From the NCBI GenBank assembly GCA_015231915.1, contig JADGAR010000004.1, positions 1 through 64,000 of the forward strand: a stretch of DNA of 64,000 nt, in the 5' to 3' direction. Below, piece after piece: positions 57,887 to 64,000 of the stretch. The stretch comes from Magnetococcales bacterium. Its GTDB lineage: Bacteria > Pseudomonadota > Magnetococcia > Magnetococcales > Magnetaquicoccaceae. A model generated the notes under the pieces. That model did no database searches. It saw only the letters and a program-made list of their open reading frames with translations, and was not told the DNA's origin. The number at the start of each line of letters is the position of its first letter. Within the stretch, counting starts at the first letter, position 1. Position numbers and translations under genes: made by a program.

Positions 57887-59077
57887 ATGAAGTTCGTGGT
57901 ATTACTGGGGGATGGCATGAGCGACCGTCCCATGGAAGCCCTGGGTGGCCTCACGCCATTGATGGCCGCCCACACCCCCAATCTCGACCGCATGGTCCGG
58001 GAAGGGATCGGCGGGTGGACCCTCAACACCCCGGCGGGGCACTACCCTGGCAGCGATATCGCCAATCTGGGGGTCCTGGGCTATGACGTGACCAAAAGTT
58101 ATACCGGTCGCAGCCCCCTGGAGGCCGCCGCCATGGGGGTGGAACTGGGGGAAAACGACGTGGCCTTCCGCTGCAATCTGGTCACCCTGGCGGAAGGGTT
58201 CACCGTCATGTCCGACTTTTCCGCCGAGCACATCTCCACCGCCGAGGCGGGCCGGATCGTCGCCACCCTCAACGAGCGCCTCGGCTCGGAGCAGTTCCGG
58301 TTTTACACCGGGGTGAGTTACCGTCATCTTCTGGTGTGGCGGGGAGGTGGCGACCGGATCACCGCCAAGCCCCCCCACGACATCTCGGATCGTCCCATTG
58401 CCGGCGCGCTCCCCTCGGGGCCGGACGCCGGGCCGATCCTGGACCTGATGCGCGCCTCGTGGAACTTTCTGGCGGATCATCCGGTCAATCAGGAGAGGGT
58501 GGCCGCCGGGAAGAAACCGGCCAACGCCATCTGGCTGTGGGGGCATGGCCGCAAACCGAGCCTGCTGCCCTTCCGGGACCGGTTCGGCAGGCGTGGTGGC
58601 ATGATCTCCGCAGTGGATCTCATGCGGGGCATTGCGTCCCACATCGGCTTCGACGTGATTCACGTTCCGGGCGCCACCGGCTGGATCGACACCGATTACG
58701 AGGGCAAGGCCAGGGGCTGCCTGGAGGGGCTGCGCGAACGGGACCTGATGTTCGTGCACGTGGAGTCGCCGGACGAGGCCGGACACGCGGGTCGGCTCGA
58801 CTACAAGCTGAAGGCCATCGAGGATTTCGATGCCCGTCTGGTGGGACCGGTTCTGGACGCCCTGGCGCGGCAGGGACCCTTTCGCGCCCTCGCGTTGCCG
58901 GATCATCCCACGCCGCTGGTCACCAAGACCCACGATCCGGGGCCGGTGCCGTTCGCCATGTGTGGGGAGGGGATTGTTCCGGACGCCAATGAGCGCTACG
59001 ACGAACGTCTGCTGCAAACCGCATCTGTGACTTTCGATCCTGGCACGCTTCTGATGCCGCACTTTCTGGGAATTTGA
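57887..59077 (+). CDS. apgM: Cofactor-independent phosphoglycerate mutase (archaeal type)
   Basis: 396 residues. It belongs to the alkaline-phosphatase superfamily ApgM group: FVVLLGDGMSDRPMEALGG at the start, HTPNLDRMV, HYPGSDIANLGVLGYD with the phosphoserine-bearing loop, and the metal residues in VESPDEAGHAGRLDYKLKAIEDFD and VTKTHDPGPVPF. It isomerises 3- and 2-phosphoglycerate. It is the last gene of the rightward group and faces rpmB, with a long hairpin between them. Confidence 0.95.
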   Translation: MKFVVLLGDGMSDRPMEALGGLTPLMAAHTPNLDRMVREGIGGWTLNTPAGHYPGSDIANLGVLGYDVTKSYTGRSPLEAAAMGVELGENDVAFRCNLVTLAEGFTVMSDFSAEHISTAEAGRIVATLNERLGSEQFRFYTGVSYRHLLVWRGGGDRITAKPPHDISDRPIAGALPSGPDAGPILDLMRASWNFLADHPVNQERVAAGKKPANAIWLWGHGRKPSLLPFRDRFGRRGGMISAVDLMRGIASHIGFDVIHVPGATGWIDTDYEGKARGCLEGLRERDLMFVHVESPDEAGHAGRLDYKLKAIEDFDARLVGPVLDALARQGPFRALALPDHPTPLVTKTHDPGPVPFAMCGEGIVPDANERYDERLLQTASVTFDPGTLLMPHFLGI

Positions 59078-59083
59078 ACGCTC

Positions 59084-59120
59084 CCGCCGCCGGATCCTGT
59101 CTCCAAGGATGCGGCGGCGG
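59084..59120. terminator. Strong hairpin between convergent apgM and rpmB
   Basis: A 14-pair stem (59084-59098 with 59106-59120, one G-G mismatch) closes on a seven-base loop. It has no long T-tract, but its position between two convergent genes suggests a bidirectional transcription block. Confidence 0.6.
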
Positions 59121-59137
59121 GGGGCATGTGGCCGGGT

Positions 59138-59431
59138 TCAGCCTGCGCTTGCCTTGCCGCGTGTGCGGATCAGGGTTTGCAGGCGGCGCATGGGGCCGTT
59201 CAGGGTGGTGGGATCCGCCGCGAGGAGATAGTTGTCCAGTCCGCCATGTTTGTCCACGGTGCGGATGGCGGCGGCGGGCAGGGTCATGCGCAGGCTTCTG
59301 CCCAGGACCATGCTGTAGAGGGACCGCTGTTGAATGTTCGGCAAAAAGGCATGTTTGGTCTTCCGGTTGGAGTGGGAGACCCGGTTGCCGATGAGTGGGG
59401 CTTTCCCCCCCAGAGTCAATTTTCTGGTCAC
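59138..59431 (-). CDS. rpmB: Large ribosomal subunit protein bL28
   Basis: 97 residues from a GTG at 59431 that has AGGAG seven bases upstream; no ATG is available. L28 features include SHSNRKTKHAFLPNIQ and the basic C-terminal half (RRLQTLIRTRG). It is the ribosomal protein of the 50S exit region. The gene has its own promoter and is convergent with apgM. Confidence 0.95.
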   Translation of the reverse strand: MTRKLTLGGKAPLIGNRVSHSNRKTKHAFLPNIQQRSLYSMVLGRSLRMTLPAAAIRTVDKHGGLDNYLLAADPTTLNGPMRRLQTLIRTRGKASAG

Positions 59432-59486
59432 GGATGCTCTCCTGAGGAGTCGGTGAGTGAAAGTTGGATGTTCAAGGTAAATTTTA

Positions 59487-59515
59487 ATCTTAGCATGGCC
59501 ATTATGGCGGCGCAA
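59487..59515 (-). promoter_or_regulatory. Candidate promoter for rpmB
   Basis: On the minus strand TTGCGC (59515-59510) is followed after 17 bases by TAAGAT (59492-59487), about 55 bases before the GTG start, within an A+T-rich patch. Confidence 0.4.
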
Positions 59516-59568
59516 GGCGTTTGGCGCGGATTTTTTTTTGCGGTTGCGAAATGGGAGGCGGCGAGAGG

Positions 59569-59778
59569 ATGGACAACAAGGATATCGACAAGACCATGGC
59601 CCAACTGATGCGGCTTTATCCCGGTCTGGCGGATTTCCTGGCAGGCAAGGGGATCGATTGCGGGGAGTGCCTGGCCTCCGAGGTGGATACCCTGGAGGAC
59701 GTGATCCGCATGTACGACCTGGACCTGGAGGCGTTGCTTCTGGAATTCCGGGAGATCTCCGCACTGGGAAGAGCGTGA
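59569..59778 (+). CDS. DUF1858 (hybrid-cluster-associated) small protein
   Basis: 69 residues; the start at 59569 follows GGGAGG by ten bases. It begins with a helix (DIDKTMAQLMRLYPGLADFL) and then carries the C-x2-C pair in GIDCGECLASEVDTLEDV typical of DUF1858, a possible redox disulfide or sulfur-binding site. Such domains often accompany hybrid-cluster proteins. No such gene is beside it here, so its partner is unknown. Confidence 0.75.
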   Translation: MDNKDIDKTMAQLMRLYPGLADFLAGKGIDCGECLASEVDTLEDVIRMYDLDLEALLLEFREISALGRA

Positions 59779-59883
59779 AAAATTCGGATCGATTCCTCTG
59801 GCGTTGTGATTGGGTATGTGGTATTTTTGCCCGGCTGGTGTGATATTTTTCTGACAATGAATGCAAAAGAGACAGGCTGGCGA

Positions 59884-61665
59884 ATGGGTACCATGGGCAG
59901 ATCGGGACTGAGATTATTGTCGCCGTTGTTTGCGCTGTTGTTGGCCGGTTGCATGACGGTCACACCCGGGGTGACGGCAGACCCGGTCGCGGAGGACTCC
60001 GCCAAGGCGCAAGCCCCCGCCGCGAGCAAGCCGCCGGAAATCCCCCAGGCAAAACCCGGGCCGGACGGGGTCTATTATTATTATGTCCTCGGCCACATGA
60101 TGCTCTCCGACCGGCGCTGGGAGGAGGCGGAAAAGGCCTTCATCAAGGTGGCGGAAGGGGATGCGAAATCGGTGGAGGCCCGCATGCTGGTCTCCCACCT
60201 CGCCACCCAGCGTGGCGACCTCTCCCTGGCGGTGCGTTACGCCAAAGAGGTGGTGGACCTGGACGGGGAGAACGTCAAGTCCCGCATGCTGCTCGCCGGT
60301 CTGCTGAACGCCCTGGGGCAGTACGCCGAGTCGGCGGAACAGTACGAAATCCTGCTCAAGAAGCGCAAGGATCACGTTGCGGCCCGTCTGCTGCTGGCCC
60401 AGATCTACGGCAATCTCAAGGATCCCGTGCGGGCGCGTACCGCGCTGGTGCCGCTCCTCGTCAAGCCGGAGGTGGCCTGGAAGGCCAATCTGGCCCTGGG
60501 GCGGGCCTATGTGCAGGTGCCGGATCTCAAAAAGGCCCTCGATTACTTCCGCAAGGCGCGCAAACAGGCCCCGGAACAACTGGAACCGGTGCTGGCGCTG
60601 GGAGCCGCCCTCCAGGAACTGGACCGCCCCAAGGAGGCGGAAACGATGTACCGGGAGTTCCTGGCCCGGGATCCGGAAAACGAAACCATCCATACCCGTC
60701 TGGGAAGACTGCTGCTGACCCAGGAGGACCGGGACGCGGCCCTGGAGGAGTTTCGCACCATCACCCGTCTCTCCCCCGGCAGCATGCAGGCGCGCCTGAC
60801 CTCCGCCCTCATCCTGATGAGCCAGCGCAACTACGAAGAGGCATTGCAGGAACTGCGTCTGGCCGACGCCGCGCGTCCCGGCAACAGCGGCGTGACCTAC
60901 TACATCGGTCAGGCCCTGGAAGCCCTGGATCGGAATCAGGATGCCCGCAAGGCCTACGAGCCGATCCAGCCGGACGACCCGTTCTACCTGGAGGCGCAGG
61001 TGCGCCTCTCCTACCTGGACGTGGTGGAAAAACAGGGCAAGGCGGCCATCGTCCGACTCCAGGAACTGGCCAAGCGCTTTCCGGATCGCATCGAGGTCCT
61101 TTTGGCGCTCACCATCATCCTGTTGCAGGAGGAGGAGTACGGGCAGGCGGTGGACATGGCCTCCAAGGGGTTGAACATGGCCCCGGATCAGAGTCGTTTC
61201 CTCTTCAATCGCGCCATGGCGTTGGACAAGCTGAAGCGCTGGCCGGAGGCGGAAAAGGATCTGCAACTCTATATTGGCAAAAATCCCGACGACGCCCTGG
61301 CGCTCAATTATCTGGGGTACACCTGGGCGGATCGCAACGAAAAGCTGGATGAGTCCTACAAGCTGATCTCCAAGGCCGCAGAACTGGCGCCTGGGGACGG
61401 GTTCATCACCGACAGCCTGGGCTGGGTGCTGTTCCGGATGAACCGCCTCGAGGAGGCCCTGGCGAAAATGCGCGAGGCGGTGCGCATCGAGCCGAAGGAT
61501 CCCACCATCCGCGAGCATCTGGGGGATGTGCTGGAGGCGATGGGCAAGCCGGATGAGGCCCTGACGGTCTGGAAGCAGGCCCAGGAACTCGACCCCGCCA
61601 ACGAAAGCCTGCGCGACAAGATCCGTCGTCTCACCAATCGTCAACCCGAAGGCGCTGCCCGTTGA
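59884..61665 (+). CDS. TPR lipoprotein
   Basis: 593 residues from 59884; an upstream ATG at 59857 and a later one at 59893 are also possible and no ribosome site decides. A lipoprotein signal ends at LLLAGC. The rest is about 14 TPR units, for example YYVLGHMMLSDRRWEEAEKAF and LNYLGYTWADRNEKLDESYKLI. Large outer-membrane TPR lipoproteins of this type scaffold envelope assembly complexes. It ends in a TTGA overlap with lolB, so it may take part in lipoprotein or outer-membrane assembly. Confidence 0.8.
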   Translation: MGTMGRSGLRLLSPLFALLLAGCMTVTPGVTADPVAEDSAKAQAPAASKPPEIPQAKPGPDGVYYYYVLGHMMLSDRRWEEAEKAFIKVAEGDAKSVEARMLVSHLATQRGDLSLAVRYAKEVVDLDGENVKSRMLLAGLLNALGQYAESAEQYEILLKKRKDHVAARLLLAQIYGNLKDPVRARTALVPLLVKPEVAWKANLALGRAYVQVPDLKKALDYFRKARKQAPEQLEPVLALGAALQELDRPKEAETMYREFLARDPENETIHTRLGRLLLTQEDRDAALEEFRTITRLSPGSMQARLTSALILMSQRNYEEALQELRLADAARPGNSGVTYYIGQALEALDRNQDARKAYEPIQPDDPFYLEAQVRLSYLDVVEKQGKAAIVRLQELAKRFPDRIEVLLALTIILLQEEEYGQAVDMASKGLNMAPDQSRFLFNRAMALDKLKRWPEAEKDLQLYIGKNPDDALALNYLGYTWADRNEKLDESYKLISKAAELAPGDGFITDSLGWVLFRMNRLEEALAKMREAVRIEPKDPTIREHLGDVLEAMGKPDEALTVWKQAQELDPANESLRDKIRRLTNRQPEGAAR

Positions 61666-62456
61666 GGAGATGGTTGCCGGCGTGCGCCGGATTGCTGCTG
61701 TTGACCTCGTGTGCCTGGACCCCTCCCTGGCGAACGGAGCCGCTCGTGCAGGTGAGCGGTGTGCAATTGGCCGAGCGCTACCGGCTGGAGCAGGAACGGC
61801 GGCGTCAGGGTCCGTCCCATTGGGGGATGGAGGGGATCCTGGACCTGGAAACTCCGGACCAGGCGCGGCGCAACCGCATCGACATGGTGGGTTCCGGCCC
61901 GTCGCGGATCCGCATGCGTGCCTTTGGCCCGTTTCATCAAATCGCGCTGGAACTCCTGGTGGGTGCGGAGTGGATCCGGCTGGTGGATCCGGGGCGCAAG
62001 ACCATCACCCAGGTCCCGGCGGACGCCGCCGGCATGGAGCATCTGATCGGTCTGCCGTTGCCCCCCGATCGCCTGCACCGGTTGTTGCTGGGGTGGGCCG
62101 GGGAGATGCGGCAACCGCAGGGCGCGATGCTCACCGGCAGCGCTGCTGCGGGCATCGAGGTGGAGGCCGGCGACGGCGAGCGGTTGCGGCTGGAGCCGGC
62201 TTCGGGGCGGATCCTGGAGCGCTCCGGCGAGGTGGGGGACGGTCGGCGTTATCAGGCGACCTATGTCTGGCCGGAGGGGGGTGGCGGAACGATGCCGGAG
62301 CGGATCCTGGTCACGCTGGATCGGCCCGCAGCCCGCATGGAGGTGATCCGCAAGCGCTGGTTCCACCCCAAGACCGGTCCCGATCCGCGCTGGTTCGAGG
62401 AGGAGCCGCCGGCGGGATTCGAGTTGCGGCGCCCCCTGGACGGAGGCGAGCCGTGA
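61662..62456 (+). CDS. lolB: Outer-membrane lipoprotein receptor LolB
   Basis: 264 residues from a TTG that overlaps the previous stop; a second TTG at 61674 is the alternative. The lipoprotein signal reads LLLLTSC. The barrel-like body includes GPSHWGMEGILDLETPD and FGPFHQIALELLVG. LolB accepts lipoproteins from LolA and inserts them into the outer membrane. Family identity is weaker than for the core genes, but the lolB-ispE-tRNA-Gln order is typical and supports it. The GTGA overlap with ispE couples translation. Confidence 0.75.
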   Translation: MRRWLPACAGLLLLTSCAWTPPWRTEPLVQVSGVQLAERYRLEQERRRQGPSHWGMEGILDLETPDQARRNRIDMVGSGPSRIRMRAFGPFHQIALELLVGAEWIRLVDPGRKTITQVPADAAGMEHLIGLPLPPDRLHRLLLGWAGEMRQPQGAMLTGSAAAGIEVEAGDGERLRLEPASGRILERSGEVGDGRRYQATYVWPEGGGGTMPERILVTLDRPAARMEVIRKRWFHPKTGPDPRWFEEEPPAGFELRRPLDGGEP

Positions 62457-63331
62457 GCGCGACGCGCCGTTTCCTGGCCCCGGCCAAGCTCAATCTGGCC
62501 TTGCGGGTGGTGGGAAAGCGGGCCGACGGCTATCATCTCCTGCAATCGGTGATGGTTTTTTTTCCCTGGTACGACGAGCTGGAGATCACCACGCAACCCC
62601 AGGGGCTGGAATTCGTCTGCGAGCCTGAGGTGACCGTTGCCCCGGAGGAGAACCTGGTCCTGCGCGCTGCGGCATCCTTGCAGAAACTGGCGAACCGGGA
62701 GGTGGGGGCCAGGCTGCATCTGCGCAAGCGGATCCCGGCGGGGGCCGGGTTGGGGGGGGGATCCTCGGACGCCGCCACGACCCTTTTGGCCCTGGATCGG
62801 ATGTGGGGGTTGCATTCGAGCCGGGAGCGGCTGATGGCGCTGGGGTTGGCGTTGGGCGCGGACGTGCCGTTTTTTCTGGGGGGCGTGAGCGCCCTGGCCG
62901 GCGGGGTGGGGGAGGAGTTGACCCCGTTGCCCGGTTTTCCGGAGGCGGAACTGGTGGTGGTGTTTCCCGGCGTCTCCCTGGCCACGAGCCGGGTGTTTCG
63001 CGCCCTGAACGGACGGTTTGCGCAGCATGTTGCCCCGCTGGCACTGCCGGCGACCGTGGAGGGACTGCCCGACCTGCTGGAAAACGACCTGCAACCCCCG
63101 GCCATGGCCCTGGAGCCTGCCATCGGCCAGGCCGCCGCCGCCCTGGAGCAGGCAGGGGCATTGCGGACCCTGATGTCCGGCAGCGGTTCGTCGGTCTTCG
63201 GCATTTTTGCGGATGCCGGCCATGCCGCAGCGGCAACGCAACGTCTGCGTGCCGACCATGCCCGGTGGCGCATCGCCGCCGGTCGCATCTTTCACCACCA
63301 TCCCTTTGCAAGGGAGTGGCAATTGGTGTAG
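62453..63331 (+). CDS. ispE: 4-(cytidine-5'-diphospho)-2-C-methyl-D-erythritol kinase
   Basis: 292 residues from a GTG at 62453 that overlaps the lolB stop and has GGAGG upstream. This GHMP kinase phosphorylates the isoprenoid (MEP) pathway intermediate. The N-terminal AKLNLALRVVGKRADGYHLLQS and the ATP-binding PAGAGLGGGSSDAA are both clear, as is the C-terminal MSGSGSSVFGIF. It is followed 13 bases later by a tRNA-Gln gene. Confidence 0.95.
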   Translation: MSATRRFLAPAKLNLALRVVGKRADGYHLLQSVMVFFPWYDELEITTQPQGLEFVCEPEVTVAPEENLVLRAAASLQKLANREVGARLHLRKRIPAGAGLGGGSSDAATTLLALDRMWGLHSSRERLMALGLALGADVPFFLGGVSALAGGVGEELTPLPGFPEAELVVVFPGVSLATSRVFRALNGRFAQHVAPLALPATVEGLPDLLENDLQPPAMALEPAIGQAAAALEQAGALRTLMSGSGSSVFGIFADAGHAAAATQRLRADHARWRIAAGRIFHHHPFAREWQLV

Positions 63332-63344
63332 GATCTGTTTTCGT

Positions 63345-63419
63345 TGGGCCGTCGCCAAGCGGTAAGGCCCCGGATTTTGATTCCGGTATCCCCAGGTTCG
63401 AATCCTGGCGGCCCAGCCA
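63345..63419 (+). tRNA. tRNA-Gln (anticodon TTG)
   Basis: 75 bases including encoded CCA. The acceptor stem TGGGCCG pairs fully with CGGCCCA. The loop TTTTGAT closed by CCGGA/TCCGG gives anticodon TTG, and the T arm has GGTTCGAATCC. A T-rich run follows the 3' end. Confidence 0.95.
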
Positions 63420-63434
63420 TTTTTTTCCATCCGG

Positions 63435-63716
63435 TCAGGCGGATTTCGCCATGGGTGGCAATTGCCAGGCGGGCGTTTTTCCCGTTGCCAACCGATAGGC
63501 ATATTCCGGGGCCAGGTCAAAGCCACAAGGCCACGCCAGAGTCGGCCATTCATCGAGAAAGACACGGCGGAACTCATCCTGGTCACGCAGAGGCGTGGCT
63601 CTTGGGGTGGTACGCACCAGTTCCGCCAAGTCCGCCACGCCGCTTTCACCCGAATCGAATGTCAGCCGCAAACGAAAATCCTCCAGGTACTCCACGGCTC
63701 GCACGGTGATGGGCAT
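63435..63716 (-). CDS. DUF2442 family protein
   Basis: 93 residues. The DUF2442 layout is visible: VRAVEYLEDFRLRLTFDSGESGVADL at the N-terminus, a middle Arg/Asp-rich turn, and EYAYRLATG near the C-terminus. The family is small, soluble and unassigned; many members accompany toxin-antitoxin-like or mobile genes. It lies 15 bases beyond the tRNA-Gln 3' end, and ends a short distance downstream of purB on the same strand. Confidence 0.7.
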   Translation of the reverse strand: MPITVRAVEYLEDFRLRLTFDSGESGVADLAELVRTTPRATPLRDQDEFRRVFLDEWPTLAWPCGFDLAPEYAYRLATGKTPAWQLPPMAKSA

Positions 63717-63734
63717 GGAACATCTCCTCGTCTG

Positions 63735-64000
63735 CTATTCAGCCCTTTCCGTCAACCGCACGGCCAAGCCGACGTAATCCGCAGGTGAGAGGGCCAGCAG
63801 ACGTGCCTTGGCTTCCTCCGGAATGGCCAAACCGGTGATAAAATCCCGGATTCCCTCGCGGGTGATGGCGCGGCCTCGGGTCAACGCCTTGAGCTGCTCG
63901 TAAGGCTTTTCCACCCCGTGCAGACGCATGACGGTCTGGATCGGCTCGGCCAACACCTCCCAGGCATGCTCCAGATCCATGGCCATCCGGTTGGCGTCGG
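63735..64000 (-). CDS. purB: Adenylosuccinate lyase, C-terminal fragment cut by the window edge
   Basis: The frame is open to the right edge; only about 88 C-terminal residues are visible. They match the ADSL C-terminal domain of the long prokaryotic form: DANRMAMDLEHAWEVLAEPI, TVMRLHGVEKPYEQLKALTRG and LALSPADYVGLAVRL. The enzyme splits fumarate from SAICAR and adenylosuccinate in purine synthesis. The catalytic Ser and His loops lie outside the window. Confidence 0.85.
   Translation of the reverse strand, partial: DANRMAMDLEHAWEVLAEPIQTVMRLHGVEKPYEQLKALTRGRAITREGIRDFITGLAIPEEAKARLLALSPADYVGLAVRLTERAE

Noticed and set aside
59884-61665. Cytoplasmic TPR regulator for the TPR gene before lolB
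   Set aside because: A clear lipobox (LLLAGC) follows a hydrophobic signal, so it is an envelope lipoprotein.

Overview
The window is a strongly G+C-rich, gene-dense bacterial chromosome segment. Proteobacterial markers include the yggS-proC-yggT-yggU cluster, lolB-ispE-tRNA-Gln, metZ, a DUF2333 gene and an RNase E with an acidic insert in its S1 domain. The abundance of tetratricopeptide-repeat (TPR) glycosyltransferases and the DUF2333 gene suggest an alphaproteobacterial or Magnetococcales-like organism. That assignment is inference; no rRNA gene is present.

Layout. (1) 1-4.4 kb: a decayed phage or satellite-type accessory segment (Nu1-like small terminase, ORF6N antirepressor, DUF1640 coiled coil, two orphan small genes) that abuts the 3' end of a tRNA-Arg(CCG) gene. 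(2) 4.5-15.7 kb: housekeeping genes: trxA; the leftward cluster yggS, TPR/SPOR protein, proC, yggT, yggU; an unrecognised 683-aa protein; a leftward outer-membrane barrel, gamma-carbonic anhydrase and Ser/Thr kinase group; and an MsbA-type lipid exporter. (3) 15.7-28.2 kb: a glycosylation locus with a GT4-type glycosyltransferase, two FkbM methyltransferases (one fused to TPRs), two SPINDLY/O-GlcNAc-transferase-type (GT41) enzymes flanking a radical SAM enzyme, and the first two enzymes of CDP-6-deoxysugar synthesis. (4) 28.3-31 kb: a small secreted protein, a retropepsin-like protease, a HAD phosphatase and an OXA-type class D beta-lactamase. (5) 31-36.8 kb: a five-gene, tightly coupled leftward operon of visibly lower G+C, downstream of rluC. 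It encodes a small protein, a DndD-like SMC ATPase, a DndE-like domain fused to an FtsK motor, an ABC-type ATPase and a DUF4435 TOPRIM protein. It resembles pieces of the Dnd DNA-sulfur system and of PARIS combined, but has no DndC sulfur-transfer enzyme, and is the best candidate here for an undescribed (probably anti-phage) system. (6) 38-53 kb: rne, then a second glycosyltransferase cluster: three start/stop-overlapping TPR-GT41 genes on the minus strand and, divergently, one giant gene with three tandem TPR plus glycosyltransferase-9-like modules. (7) 53-64 kb: a lipoprotein, DHH phosphoesterase, DUF2333, metZ, mdh, apgM, rpmB, a DUF1858 protein, a TPR lipoprotein, lolB, ispE, tRNA-Gln, a DUF2442 protein and the 3' end of purB.

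How it fits together. The two glycosylation clusters give at least five GT41-type transferases and four GT9-like modules, enough to decorate several protein or surface targets. A previously unlabelled domain of about 100 residues is shared by the FkbM methyltransferase and both GT41 enzymes of the first cluster, which ties those genes to one process. The five-gene island combines DNA-tracking (FtsK), DNA-end or structure sensing (SMC-like) and nuclease-like (TOPRIM) parts, as expected of an anti-invader machine.
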